From Micrasema longulum (Eukaryota; Arthropoda; Insecta; Trichoptera; Brachycentridae): 64,000 nt of DNA. The notes beneath the pieces were generated by a model that was not told where the DNA came from, did not search any database, and saw nothing but the letters and a program-made list of their open reading frames with translations. The translations under genes were made by a program, and so were the position numbers. Positions 32,396-43,104 of this stretch are shown one piece after another; within the stretch, counting starts at the first letter, position 1, and each line of letters starts with the position of its first letter. The DNA lies in NCBI GenBank assembly GCA_022494885.1, contig JAGVSM010003439.1:1-64000 (forward strand), in the 5' to 3' direction.

Positions 32396-32490
32396 GCATA
32401 CACCTATTTATTTTCTCAAACTAAACAGTTTGGGTAGGGGGGAGGAAATTGCCCTGAGGCAAAATGCCTGCTCTTATCTATATACATATA
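32395..32490 (+). repeat. LINE 3' tail fragment
   Basis: CTCAAACTAAACAGTTTGGG and GGAAATTGCCCTGAGGCAA match the reverse complement of 56690-56740, the tail of a minus-strand L2-like LINE. No coding part is attached. Confidence 0.5.
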
Positions 32491-32554
32491 TTAATATACA
32501 ACTGACTTCAAAAATATTCATACCCTTAAAACTCTCTTCTGTTCCCAACTGACT

Positions 32555-32925
32555 TCAAAAATATCAATACACTTAAAACTCTCTTCTGTTCCCTAGTTCG
32601 CCCGCACCTAGAGTATTCCTCTGTTATCTGGTCTCCATATTATGATGTTCACATCAAGAATATTGAATCAGTTCAACATCGATTTTTGAGAAAGATAGGC
32701 TGGAGGTTGGGCTTATCCAGCGACCAATATACGTACAATGAGTTAGAAACTCTTAAATATATCTTCTCTTCAAGACCGTCGAAATGAATCCGACATTTTA
32801 ATCCTGTTTAAAATTCTCAACTCACTCTTTGATGCGCCCGAACTACTGAGCTCAATAAATTAAAAATCCCAACAAGAAACCTGAGACAAAACTTACTCTT
32901 TCATACCGATAACCATAGAACTATA
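32555..32925 (+). pseudogene. CR1-like LINE fragment, truncated by a MITE
   Basis: Codons from about 32572 read TLKTLFCSLVRPHLEYSSVI, WSPYYDVHIKNIESVQHRFL and GLSSDQYTYNELETLKY. After a frame change near 32770 they read LQDRRNESDILILFKILNSL, then stops. The sequence 32495-32590 contains a short direct repeat (AACTGACTTCAAAAATAT twice). A MITE begins at 32927. Confidence 0.65.
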
Positions 32926-32926
32926 G

Positions 32927-33240
32927 TCCTTAAAATGTAACATGATTAGAATGACAGTTGTCAGAAAAAGTGACGACATAACTTTGTAGTAACGTCAAAG
33001 GAGTTATTTATATTGACACACGAAAAATCATTTCTATCTGGCGTGTTAATTTATTTTTTTATTACAATGCTTGAAACATGAATCAACATTAATATATAAA
33101 ATCAGCTTTAAAACTAAAAGAAAACTAAAATAAACCTAATTATTAACGACGTTCTTACAAGGTTACATCATTTTGCAAAAACGTTAGAGATGGGACAAAT
33201 TGATCAAATAAAAAAATAATTCACTTGATCTTGTTCATGG
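32927..33240 (+). mobile_element. MITE-like element, inverted partner of 49740-50240
   Basis: It starts TAGTCCTTAAAATGTAACAT and carries AGTTGTCAGAAAAAGTGACG, GTAACGTCAAAGGAGTTATT, a long AT-rich middle and AACGTTAGAGATGGGACAAA. The minus strand of 49950-50235 matches it closely throughout. It sits between two LINE fragments. Confidence 0.65.
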
Positions 33241-33249
33241 AAAAAGTAT

Positions 33250-34020
33250 AAATGTTTAATTTTTTGGTGAAAAATTATGTTAAACACACCACAATTTATA
33301 CATCACAACTAGATAAAATACAGAATAGATTCCTTAAACTTCTGGATCATAAATCTCTTACGTATTTTGACTCGTATGAAGACTCTTCTTCCTTTCATAG
33401 TTTAAAGTCCCTTACTAAACGTAGAAGCATTTCTGACCTGTCTTTCCTTTTCAAAATTTTAAACAATTTTATCGATAGTCCATATCTCTCGGAGCGTATT
33501 TCAATCAATTGTCCCGTAAAGTCAACACGACAAGTTATTTTTTTTTAAAGTCATTGCCAAAAAAAAATATGTTCAAAACTCGTTTATTTATCGTAGCTGC
33601 TCCAAATTTTATTTACTTTGTCCCCATTTAGATATTTTTAATACAAAATTTTGTGACTTCAAAAAAAAACTTTTTAAAACACTGTAAAATGAAACATTTG
33701 TCAGTGTGTAATAAGTTTACGTTCCTTTAAATATGTTTATTTTATTATAATATCAAAATTTTGAATTGGTCAACTATATTATGAAAATCCCTCTCCTCCA
33801 CTCCTCCACTCTATTTCCTCATCCCTTAACCTTCTCACGAGCTCTTTTTTTTTTCTCATGTCTTATAATATTATAATATATTATTTTTCTCTTTACTGTG
33901 TAACATGTTCTCTCATTATATTTGTGAAAAACTTTAACTGGATGTATGTACTATTTTTTGTATTTTGTGTATTCTTATATAACAACTGTTGTTTTTTCCT
34001 TAATAAATAAATAAAAATAA
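33250..34020 (+). pseudogene. CR1-like LINE, C-terminal end and complete 3' tail
   Basis: The frame reads TSQLDKIQNRFLKLLDHKSL, RRSISDLSFLFKILNNFIDS and SERISINCPVKSTRQ, with a frameshift at a T run near 33540. Remnants of the final FDFKKKLFKTL-like block are near 33660. The 3' UTR ends at about 34020 in AATAAATAAATAAAAATAAA. Its tail is found alone at 5495-5790 (minus) and 7310-7400 (plus). Confidence 0.72.
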
Positions 34021-34461
34021 AAAAAAACCAAGTTTAATTTTCATAATAATTTATAATGAAGTGTTACAAAGTGAATGCCGATTCAATTAATAAATAATTA
34101 TGATGCTGACCGTTTTAAATAGACTCGATATTTATCGTCCAGAGCCTAGAATAAAGATTCATTCCTGTTTATAAAGAACCGGTTCTCACAATATAAAAAA
34201 AATAAATTTCAATACAAATTAACGATTATCATCTCCAGATAACCGGTTACATTTATTCAGGGATAACTCTGATCAAGGATCTTAGATAATAGCAACGGAA
34301 TAGATATAAAATCGCTATTTTATCGACGTTACGATCTAAATAGCTTCGTTAGTAATGTTATTCAAGAAGAGTCGATAAAATATGAAGACTACAGGTAAAC
34401 AATGGTGTAAGTCAACTTTTGGTCTTAACTGATTTATTAACGCAGTTTTGTTGACAATATT

Positions 34462-34880
34462 TCGGGGGCTTAGGGTCATAAGGGCAAAACTACAAAAAAT
34501 GCTGTTTTGTGTTAAGTACTAATCTGATATCCAAACAAAATATCCTGTAAGTGACAAAGAGATGAAACTCATCCGATAAGTAGTTACCTAGATAAGTTTG
34601 TATGAAACTACAAATGAAGCGTTTTGTTTAAAGTCAGAAGAATAAAACACCTTTTGCACCATTTTGTTAATTTACTAATGTAAGCGCAAGTTAGGGTCAT
34701 ATAGACGAAAGCGTAGTTTCATATTTTTGTCTCTAAAACATTTTATGCTCTATTAACTGTATTTTTTATTTTCTTTATTTGTTACCCTTAAAAGACAGTA
34801 TAATTTTTTGAAAACTGTTTTATCATTTATCTCAAAACTGTGTTTTTTGTTGTTTCGCCCTTATGACCCTTAACCCCCGA
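34462..34880. mobile_element. short inverted-repeat element (419 bp)
   Basis: The left end starts TCGGGGGCTTAGGGTCATAA and the right end is its inverse, TTATGACCCTTAACCCCCGA. The arms match at 26 of 29 positions. A third, partial copy of the motif (TTAGGGTCATATAGACGAAA) lies inside at 34691-34710. No target duplication is evident and no protein is encoded. Confidence 0.55.
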
Positions 34881-35325
34881 TTTGATACTATTAAACATTG
34901 ACATATTAATACATAGGAATGCCCTGAGCCCTCAAAAATGATGACACTAAATACATTATTATGAAAATAAAACTTTGTTATTAGTGTTACACAATTTTAT
35001 TCTTTACAAGAACACGGATAGAAAGTCGTTGGAACAATAGGCTTCTTTCCCTCTCCGACAACTACACGTGGACCGGACCATCTTCTAGGAATTTAGCAAA
35101 CAACATGTGTTTGCACTTTTGCGACACTGCGACAGTCACTACCTAAAATCTATGAAAGCTACCCTTCGTATATTTTTATCTGTTATGTTATTCATAGTGT
35201 TGAAATGCTTTATCTGTTAAGTATTTAATTGTTTACTTTTTAGCATGAACACTTTACAAATTTACTATTAGGCTCAATGTTTATTTTTGTAAATTTATTG
35301 ATAATTTTAAGTTGCCAGAATTTCA
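34881..35325. other. non-coding, with a polyadenylation-like end on the minus strand
   Basis: The minus strand around 35030-34960 reads TTGTAAAGAATAAAATTGTG then AACACTAATAACAAAG. The same block lies at 37045-37335 on the plus strand, so it belongs to a repeat. The stretch 35035-35170 is less AT-rich and may be part of that repeat or its former target. Confidence 0.35.
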
Positions 35326-35645
35326 CTCGTCCATGACTTTGTAGCAGCAAGACGATTAGGAATCTAGCTTCAATAGGTAAATCTTATCAACTATCAAATA
35401 TCCAAATTTAGTAAATGAGGTCTAGAATTCCAACCGTCCATGCGCTCAGTAGCGCAAGACTTGTTGTAATCTAACTTCTATTTTTATACATTTTTCTTTT
35501 TTTTTTTAAATATCACTAAATCTCTAGACTTTATTGTCAAAAAAATAAAAAATATGTAATCTAGCTCCTGTATATCATAATTGGAGACGAGGAACAAGAA
35601 TCCCAACCGTCCATGCGCTCTGTAGCTGCAAGACGTGGTGGGATA
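35325..35645. repeat. three degenerate direct repeats
   Basis: TCGTCCATGACTTTGTAGCA (about 35327), ACCGTCCATGCGCTCAGTAG (about 35430) and ACCGTCCATGCGCTCTGTAG (about 35602) are each followed by a GCAAGACG-type block and ATCTA(G/A)CT. Spacing is unequal (about 100 and 170 bases). Confidence 0.5.
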
Positions 35646-35649
35646 TTTA

Positions 35650-35830
35650 TTTATTTTACAACGCCCTTGAGGTGATTTTCACAAAAGCGGCGCTATATAA
35701 ATTATCCAAATATAAATACAACTATAGTTTCGAGAGAGCACTCCTCCCATCGACGGGTGATATGAAACTAATATAGTAAACACAGAATATTGTTCATAGT
35801 GTCATAGAATTTAAACAAAAAATAAACAAC
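35650..35830 (+). repeat. L2-like LINE tail scrap and AT-rich DNA
   Basis: ACGCCCTTGAGGTGATTTTC and GGCGCTATATAAATTATCC resemble the tail of the L2-like LINE at 39090-40150 (GCGCCCCTAAGG..GGCGCTATATAAG). Nothing else is recognisable. Confidence 0.45.
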
Positions 35831-35833
35831 AAT

Positions 35834-36672
35834 GTTTGATTATGTCCAAATGCTTGCAGACTGGCTGGATTTCCTCCCTAGGGAGTTGTTCGTATTTAAA
35901 TTTATTTCAACAGATAGGGAAAAAGTTTTCGAGAAGGGAATATGGAAGTCTAGGCATTTACAGGGCTTATTTATTTATTTATTTATTTATTTATATACGG
36001 CATTTCTGCCATTTACATATATGTGGTATAAAGAGTGCTTAGAAATAAAAATATTAAAAATAAAAAAAATCGAGTATGAAATATTAAGATACTCGTACTG
36101 TACACATTATTAATTACTTGAAATACATACATATTTTAAAGAAATTATACAATAACAAAATACATTAATCAATCAAATTATAACTATTCCAACCCAATCT
36201 TCTGAAGATGATTTGCTCTTTTTGATAAAAAATATGTTGGTCACTTTATTTTTTAAGTTAGGCAGAGATAAACTAAATATATCAAAATGTGATGCATATT
36301 CATTCCCGGTATTCTGTAATCTAACAATAGGTGAGTTATATTGAGCTACCGTTCGAGAATTTTGACAATTAAATATTGTAGATGTTCTGCTTAATCTAGG
36401 TGGTACATAGAATGAAATCAATTTCAGTAGATCAGGGATATCAAACATTGGTTTTATTATTTTATATAAAGTCATAAGATCGGTCGATGTTCTTCGTTCT
36501 TGCAATTTAGTTAATTTAAGAGAGTCTAAAATTGACCTGACCTTATGACCTGTCATTGGCTGGTTTTAGTCGCCACTTTACACACTGTGATGAGGTCATA
36601 AGCCCTGTAAATGCCTAGACTTCCATATTCCCTTCTCGAAAACTTTTTCCCTCTCTGTTGAAATAAATTTAA
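35834..36672 (-). mobile_element. foldback element FB split by a LINE
   Basis: The left piece (35834-35971) runs from ATTATGTCCAAATGCTTGCA through CTCCCTAGGGAG to TAGGCATTTACAGGGCTTAT. The right piece (36541-36672) resumes CTTATGACCTGTCATTGGCT and ends TTCCCTCTCTGTTGAAATAA. CTTAT is present at both junctions. Between them lies a 5'-truncated LINE. The right piece has also lost the AGTGGCCACT core (it reads AGTCGCCACT and then skips). Confidence 0.78.
35972..36540 (-). pseudogene. CR1-like LINE inserted in a foldback element, with target duplication
   Basis: On the minus strand the insertion starts near 36540 inside the coding region. It reads ILDSLKLTKLQERRTSTDLM, TLYKIIKPMFDIPDLLKLI and PPRLSRTSTIFNCQ, then FDIFSLSLPNLKNKV with a stop near 36176. 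The 3' UTR ends in TAAATAAATAAATAAATAAA at 35972. CTTAT flanks both sides. This is the layout of a 5'-truncated target-primed insertion and gives exact boundaries for the family's tail. Confidence 0.8.
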
Positions 36673-37070
36673 AAAATAAACAATTTAATCAGTGAAACTT
36701 AGAGCAGGATCGTTTTTTTCCCTTATCTTAGGTGTTAACATATGAATGGATAGTTATCTAAAGTACAGATATAAAAAAAAAACATGATCAATGAGGGACA
36801 GGACATTAAGTCGAATTTATTTCTTAAAATTTAGCACATAAGTGGAAGTTACAATAATTAAGTCTAATATTTAATGCGTGGGAAGACGTCGCTCGGCTAA
36901 GAGAGTGTTAACAGACGCGGGTCTAAGAGAGTGAGTGAGGTGAGGGGAGTCGCAAAGACAACATAGTCAATAAAGGCGAGGGGTGGTTAAATGTGTGATT
37001 ATTAATTAGGTTGTTCTCGGAATTAATTTTTTTGTGAATAGTTGTGTTCTTGTAAAAGAATAAAATTGTG
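36672..37070. other. no recognisable gene
   Basis: A moderately GC-containing stretch (36870-36990) with AAGAGAGTG repeated twice and GGTGAGGGGAG. It could be part of an LTR or 5' leader, but no primer site or coding sequence follows. Confidence 0.35.
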
Positions 37071-37073
37071 TAA

Positions 37074-37316
37074 AGCTAGGGTTTCCTAGGACAGCGGTGC
37101 CCGTATTTTAACGGCCGTAGTGAACGGTGATGCGGTAGACAGCCGTCGTAACGTCGACTAGAGAGTGGTTTCCTAGTGAAACGGTGTTAAATGGTGTTGA
37201 TAACACCGTTTTCCTAGGAAACCACACTCTAGTCACCGTTACGACGGTTATCCACCGCATCACCGTTCACTACGGCCATTAAAATACGGGCACCGCTGTC
37301 CTAGGAAACCCTAGCT
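37074..37316. mobile_element. 243 bp hairpin MITE with TAA target duplication
   Basis: Nearly the whole element is palindromic. The left end reads AGCTAGGGTTTCCTAGGACA, the right end is its inverse, and inner blocks GTAGTGAACGGTGATGCGG and AAACGGTGTTA are also mirrored. TAA precedes and follows it (37071-37073, 37317-37319). The minus-strand paralog at about 34975-35005 has the unbroken site TTGTGTAACACTAAT. A 3 bp TAA/TTA duplication is typical of PIF/Harbinger elements, so I place it there tentatively. Clearly less AT-rich than its surroundings. Confidence 0.82.
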
Positions 37317-37383
37317 TAACACTAATAACAAACATTTTTGAAGACAAGGACTGGATTCAACTCCCTGGGGAGCTGTTTATATT

Positions 37384-37740
37384 AACATATTACAACAGAG
37401 ATGAGCAGAGTTGTTGATAAATTACCTGGTTCATGAAGAAGTATAGAAATTTAAAAATAATATTTTCTGGCGTTGCCTAGTATGTAGGTGAAATAATTCA
37501 ATTAGTTTAATCTCACCTGCATAAATAAAGGTTTCAGCTCTTTAACTTCACAAACATCAACAGATGAAAGAATTGAAGGAATATAGATGTTCAAATATAG
37601 GCAGAATGGTGAATGTTACACAGTGTGTAAAGTGGCCACTTAAACCAGCCATTGACAGGTCATAAGCCCTGTAGATGCCTGGAACTCTATATTACCTTCT
37701 GTTAAATGGTCTTCATCTCTGTTGTTATATGTTAACTAAT
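37384..37740 (+). mobile_element. foldback element FB with both TTAA tips
   Basis: The left tip is TTAACATATTACAACAGAGA and the right tip the inverse, TCTCTGTTGTTATATGTTAA. Inside: GGCGTTGCCTAGTATGTAGG, AAAGGTTTCAGCTCTTTAAC, GGTGAATGTTACACAGTGTG, AGTGGCCACT, AGGTCATAAGCCCTGTAGAT. The left arm is shortened compared with 2579-3027. It defines TTAA as the likely target site for the family. Confidence 0.78.
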
Positions 37741-37914
37741 AACAAAGTTTTATTTTCATAATAATTTATAATGAAGTGTTACGAAGTGAATGCCGATTCA
37801 ATTAAAAACACTAAATACATTTTTTTTGTAAACGTCAAACTACGCTGCAATTGCGAAGCTCTTCTTAGTAACAGTGATGCACTGATAGGAAAATGTTTTT
37901 AAAATATTATTTAT

Positions 37915-38100
37915 TTATTTAATTTTTATTTCATGTTTAACATAACACTTTTGTTTTTAAATTTGAATACCTCACTGGGCACAACCCGTATCAAGGCATT
38001 CATTTACATAATTTAATAAATTATACTTATGGTGTCTAAAAAATATACATAATATAATACATAAATCCAGACATATATACATACATAAATAATAATAAGA
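37915..38100. repeat. direct repeat, copy 1 (copy 2 at 38875-39055)
   Basis: TTATTTCATGTTTAACATAA, ACCTCACTGGGCACAACCCG and CTTATGGTGTCTAAAAAATA are matched in order at 38875-39055. These look like tails of one retroelement family. Foldback pieces lie between them. Confidence 0.6.
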
Positions 38101-38149
38101 AAAAAAGGAGAAGAAGAACAGAGAGAAAGTAAAGAATTTGAAAAAAAAA

Positions 38150-38280
38150 AAAAATTTCAGGCGTTTCCTAGCATGTGGGTGAAATAATTAAATTAGATGA
38201 ATCTCACCCGCATAAATAAAGGTTTTAATCAACAGGTGAAAGAATTGAAGGAATACAGATGTTTAAATACGGACAGAATA
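38150..38280 (+). mobile_element. foldback element FB fragment
   Basis: TTTCAGGCGTTTCCTAGCAT, CTCACCCGCATAAATAAAGG and TGAAAGAATTGAAGGAATAC follow the family order. The core and both ends are missing; at 38280 it joins a LINE-related segment that is the unbroken target of the 41.3 kb element. Confidence 0.6.
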
Positions 38281-38394
38281 TGATTGACTGATTTGACTAT
38301 ACTGAAAATATAAAGGCAATACGTATTTCTATTTAGATATACGATACTTAATAAGCATTGCGAGTGATTTTTTGAATAAATAAATAAATATTTT
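38281..38394 (+). repeat. repeat segment with the unbroken target of the 41.3 kb element
   Basis: TACGTATTTCTATTTAGATA followed by TACGATACTTAATAAGC reads straight through the site that is split at 41313 and 43701. It ends with TTTGAATAAATAAATAAAT. The minus-strand LINE at 40560-41312 carries the same sequence. Confidence 0.65.
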
Positions 38395-38870
38395 TCAATG
38401 TTTTGAGTATGTCCAAATGTTCGCAGACTGGCTGGATTCTCTTCTCAAAAATGTTTTCCCGCTCTGTTGCAATAAATTTAAATATAAACAACTCCCTAGG
38501 GAGAAAATCCAGCCAGTCTGCAAACATTTAGACATACTCAAAACATTGTTGAATTAACTACCTGGTAAAAGAAGAAGTATAAAATATTGGAAAATTGTTT
38601 TCAGGCGTTGCCTCGTAGGTGCATTGGTTCAGCCGGATGAATCTCACCCGCGTGATAAAGGTTTCGGCTCTTTTACTTCACAAAAGTCAACAGATGGAAG
38701 AGTTGAGGAAATGTGGATGTTTAAACATGGGCAGAATGGTGAATGTTACACAGTGTGTAAAGTGGCCACTGAAACCAGCCGATGAAAGGTCATAAGCCCT
38801 GTAAATGCCTAGACGTCCATATTCCTTTCTCAATAATGTTTTCCCTCTCGGTTGAAATAAATTTAAATAT
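38395..38870 (+). mobile_element. foldback element FB with an extra terminal hairpin
   Basis: The left 150 bases (38395-38545) are themselves an inverted repeat: GAGTATGTCCAAATGTTCGC..GGCTGGATT and AATCCAGCC..TAGACATACTC, around CTCCCTAGGGAG. Then follow CAGGCGTTGCCTCG, TGATAAAGGTTTCGGC, GGTGAATGTTACACAG, AGTGGCCACT, AGGTCATAAGCCCTGTAAAT and TTCCCTCTCGGTTGAAATAA. This shows the modular build of the family. Confidence 0.72.
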
Positions 38871-38874
38871 AATT

Positions 38875-39055
38875 TCTTATTTCACGTTTTACATAACACG
38901 TTGGTTTTTAATATGAATACCTGACTGGGCACAACTCGTGTCGAGGCATTCATTTACATTATTTAATATTATACTTATGGTGTCTAAAAAGTATGCATAA
39001 TTTAATAAATATTCATACTTAAATCCACATATATATATATAAATACAACAACAAA
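38875..39055. repeat. direct repeat, copy 2 (copy 1 at 37915-38100)
   Basis: TTATTTCACGTTTTACATAA, ACCTGACTGGGCACAACTCG and CTTATGGTGTCTAAAAAGTA repeat the order of copy 1. It ends in an ATATATAT stretch. Confidence 0.6.
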
Positions 39056-39089
39056 TAAAACCATCACGATAGAACGCCACATCACTCTA

Positions 39090-40150
39090 TCTCCGATATA
39101 GAGTCAATGTTAAATATTTCTAGTCTACAAAAACGTAGAACTAATATTCTCACTGCTGTGCAGATGATACGCAGATTTATTTTTATTGCAAACCAGGCGA
39201 GAGAAGTGTGCTTGTCAATTTAATTGATGGATGCATCAAGAAAATAGGAAACTGGATGGCTGAAAACAGACTAACATTAAACCCATCAAACAACTGTGGG
39301 TGGCTTCAGCCAGACGACAGAATTTGATCCAGGATGCGGCTCTACCCAATGCAGGGAGTGCCGCTTTACCCACCGTTGAACTACTGGGAGTTTTACTCAA
39401 TTCTGACCTATCTCTTGACGCTCAAATAGTAGAACGATAAGTTCATGCTTCTACCAGCTGAGACAAATTAAATGCATACGCAAAAAATTTGCCGGTTGAT
39501 GCCGCCCGTCAATTAATAAATGCGTTTGTAGTGTCTAGAGTCGATTATTGTAATGGTATCTATGCAGGTCTACCAATGAACAAAATGACTCGCCTACAAT
39601 CTGTATTGAATGCCGCAGCGACTTATTTTCGGAATCTCTAAGTTTAATATCACTCCACTACTTCGGGAACTACACTGGCTACGTTTTCCACAGAGGGTCG
39701 AATACAAACTCTGTTGGCTTATGTATAAGTCACTGCACAACTCTGCTCCTGAATATCTAAGGTAACTATGCATTCCAAATGAACTAGCTGACAGGCGTCT
39801 CACGCTTAGATCAGCTACGTCTACGGCGAGAGGAAAAGTTATTATACCTCTACGCAAACAGCGCACTAAATTTAGTGAACGCGCATTTGCGGTCGCAGGC
39901 CCTATGGCATGGAATGCTCTCCCAGCAGAGGTGCGAGGCTGTGAGAGTGAAGTGATGTTTCGGAAAAAACTTAAAACCCACTTGTTCTCTAAATCATTTG
40001 AATAAATCCGTAGCACGTGACAACAAAATAAATTATTTTAATTAAATTACAAATTTAAAAGCTTCAATTAAATTAACTTAACAATAGAATCACCATGTAA
40101 AGCGCCCCTAAGGTATTTTATTACGAAAATGGCGCTATATAAGTTATCCA
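39090..40150 (+). pseudogene. L2-like LINE: late RT domain, C-terminal end and tail
   Basis: Around 39160 the codons read CADDTQIYF, the catalytic palm motif with Cys in place of Tyr. Then come RSVLVNLIDGCIKKIGNWMA, NRLTLNPSN, LWVASARRQNLIQDAALP and LLGVLLNSDLSLD. Several frame changes follow. The terminal part reads LLRELHWLRFPQRVEYKLCW, ALPAEVRGCESEVMFRKKLK and THLFSKSFE with a stop at about 40005. The tail continues to GGCGCTATATAAGTTATCC near 40150. It is the longest LINE remnant in the window, and stops and frameshifts make it inactive. Confidence 0.75.
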
Positions 40151-40189
40151 TAATAATAATCCATATATATGTTCGGCATACTAAATGGT

Positions 40190-40396
40190 ATGATCGATTT
40201 TCCATCATTACAAGGACAAGTAAAATTCTATATTCCGACTCGTAGGTTGAGAAACAATGAAGTACTGTTCATCGATCAGCATAGAACAAACTAAGGCCTT
40301 AATTCTCCAATGACCCGTATTTGTCGTAACAAGAGACAAGATCTGGACTTTTTTGATTTAAGTTTACAACGATTTAAACGAGCACTAAATAAATAG
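40190..40396 (+). pseudogene. CR1-like LINE, last 69 codons
   Basis: In one frame: QGQVKFYIPTRRLRNNEVLF, a stop at about 40295, then NSPMTRICRNKRQDLDFFDL and SLQRFKRALNK with TAG at 40394. The pattern (R.......P..R........DFF.....FKR.L) is the usual CR1 end. A poly-T stretch follows at 40440-40455. Confidence 0.62.
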
Positions 40397-40559
40397 TCCA
40401 GATCTTGTCTTGATGTCCCTTATGTTTATCAATGCCTCTTTTTTTTTTTTTTTTAATGTTTTAAACTATTCTTTTATTGTAATATTTGAACCCTTTAAAT
40501 TGTATACATGGACAATGACGGTTAAATCTTATTTAAATCTTAAAGTAGGGCACACATAT

Positions 40560-41312
40560 CATACATATTGTTATGTGTGTTCTAATAATAACATTGCAAA
40601 TATATTTAATTTATAAATTGTTTATCACATATGTCTTGACCATTATTTTAAATTTTGATATGTTTTTTTTCTTCATAAATATTTTTTTCCATTTCGTAAT
40701 ACTTTTTAATTGCTTTTAATAAAATTGAATTTTGTGACTTTGCCTTTTTTCTAAATGGAAGTCTAATTTTGTTATTTTCTCTAGTATTGTGATCGTGTTC
40801 ATGCTGGTTCCGATCAATTTTTTTCCAAAATTCTGTTTTTTTATTAGAGTTTATAATTTTATGAACAAACATCATTGTATTGTAAAATATTCTTTGTTTA
40901 TATGTTAATAATTTCATTTCATTTACCATCGACTTTACCCTCGTATATCTGTTTTTTTCAAAATTATTCTAAAGGCTTTATTTTGTAATACAGTTAGTTT
41001 ATCTATGTTTTCTTTGTTTGATAAAATAAAATGCTACTACAGTAGTTAACGTGTGGTTCAATAATTGCTTTGTAAATAGTTTTGCAGGAGTCCTTATCAA
41101 TAAATCTTCTGATCCTTCCCAAAATTGATATTTTTTTTTGCAATCTTACTTATTACCATCTTAGCGTTTTGGTGAAATGTAAGTTTTGAATCCAACATTA
41201 CACCTAAATATTTAATTTCAGTGACTTCATTAAGTTTTTCATTTTCTATTACAATTGATGGTGTAATTTCTATTGAAAATATTTTCAGGCTATACGTATT
41301 TGTATTTAGATA
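40560..41312 (-). pseudogene. LINE C-terminal domain, same family as 26.45-27.0 kb
   Basis: From about 41310 the minus strand reads YLNTNTYSLKIFSIEITPS, VTEIKYLGVMLDSKLTFHQN (the post-palm block) and a frame change. It then gives RFIDKDSCKTIYKAI-like and YCSSILFY-like sequence, NEMKLLTYKQRIFYNTMMFV and a K-rich end near 40648. The tail has CACACATATCATACATATTG. The upstream part is cut by the element inserted at 41315; its continuation lies beyond 43701. Confidence 0.7.
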
Positions 41313-41667
41313 TAGGGTCAAAGCACCAATGAATGACCGTTTAACGTGCAGCTTGTAGTGAACTCCACATTGAAGGTATAAATTTCATTATTTAAGCGTA
41401 CAAAATAAAAGAAAACAATAAAAAAAACATTAATTTTTTTAAGTACTTTTACTTTTTTATTGAAATACGAGTTATACGTGTACGTCATTACGTATTACGT
41501 CAAACGTGACAATTTCGCTCAGTTTTTATCAAACTTTTACAATATCATAGAATTTTTGTATCGGACTACTCCTATCTATTTTTTAAATAGTGATACTAAT
41601 TATTATGAGCATTTTTACAAGTACACAACATTTGCTTTTCTTTTATTTATGCAATTTTAGAAACATG

Positions 41668-41860
41668 CTGGGCAAAATTATCTCCACTTGTTGACAATTT
41701 TGCCCACTTGGTAATTAACTGTTATTTTTGGTTTTATCGTCCTTATCATACGGTTTATTACTACTTTTTGGGCGAAAAAACTGTTTACGTTTAAACAATA
41801 GCATCATTGAGGCATCACCATTATAAAATCAATGCAAAAAACCGGTGGGCAAAATTGTCA
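41668..41860. promoter_or_regulatory. left cluster of three 16 bp motifs
   Basis: GCTGGGCAAAATTATC at about 41668, TGACAATTTTGCCCAC (inverse) at about 41692 and GTGGGCAAAATTGTCA at 41845-41860. The first two form a head-to-head pair with a 10 base gap. Position 350-545 bases from the left end suggests binding sites for a protein acting on the element; this is inference. Confidence 0.65.
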
Positions 41861-43104
41861 ACTGTTTCCTTAATTTTTCTATACAATGTGGATTTGTGGG
41901 CCAGGGTTGGTACATAATTGGATTTTTAACAAAACCAAAGTAGTTAATCTCTTACCCTTTTATTTGTTTGTGTTTGACTATGGATAAGCCAATGAATTAT
42001 AGATCGCTTTTTACAAGCAATTTCAGTTCTGATGCGATTCACGTAATTAAAGGGGCAAGCTCTCAAAACGATTTTTCTTTAAATGCGTATGTAGAAAACA
42101 AAACTTTTTTTTAATTTACTACAGCGCAGCAGTCCAATTATTTGCTAGATTACATATCTTTTTAAAATGTATTTTATTTCAATAAATTCTTGTTTTATTC
42201 TCTTCTTTAGACTATTAAAAATATTTATACTAAAAAAACATTCAAAATAAATAAAATAGGTCTTCATAATTTCACAAAAAAGCTGGCCAATTTAATAAAG
42301 TAAAATTTTCTTAAATGTGGTCGAATATTCTTACATTTTTAAAAATTGTTTTAAAAAAATTGGTTTAAGTTTTACCATTTTTAATATGCTCACAGAAAAT
42401 GACCCAATCTTGCAGTTTTTAAGGTTTACATTGAATTTATAAATCCTTGTCGCAAGATGAGAGGTTCAGGCAAAGTTTTCACTATGTTCCAATTAAATAC
42501 ATCAGCAATATCCTACACCTGAAACCACACAAAGCACCATTGCGCTTGCGTCTTACAAATGACATAACAATATTAAAATTGTGGTTGTTGATGCGCTGGC
42601 AACTTAACCAACATAATATTTGTCGTTTTGCGTATCAACAGTGTTAAACTTTACTAAAACGGAAGCGCCCTCTTTACCCTTATTAATTTCAAGCGGATCA
42701 GACGCTGTTTCTTCGTTTTCCTTCCCGAAGATTCGGGGGCACGTTCATATTCGACGTGTTGACTTATGAACGACGAATGAATTGTTATCCGATTGCTGTG
42801 TGGTATAAAAAGTTTTGATGAACAGAATAACTGTTAACTGGCTTGTTATTTTCAGCGTGTATTTGAATTGAAACCCCCATTAGATTTTTTAAATCTTATT
42901 TGTTAAATCTTTGGCAAAAAATCTGATTTATGGGCCAGTTTACCTCGTTTAAAATCATGTTTTTGTCGCTTAGCTCATTTTCTTTTATATTTTCTACTTT
43001 GTTTAAGCAGCAGGTATTTTTTTTTCTTCGGATCAGCTGATGTATTCTTTTTATGTTATCTGGATAATTTCTTTTCGAAGTTGTATGTAGCGACAACCCT
43101 AGAC

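Noticed and set aside
35035..35170. Possible terminal exon of the membrane-protein gene on the minus strand (frame ending AKFLEDGPVHV, phase-compatible acceptor, AATAAA downstream).
   Set aside because: The acceptor has no good pyrimidine tract, and the downstream AATAAA block recurs at 37.05 kb as part of a repeat, so the phase match is likely chance.
42447..42647. Open frame inside the 41.3 kb element as transposase.
   Set aside because: Sixty-six codons without DDE or DNA-binding motifs and no joining exons that I could defend.
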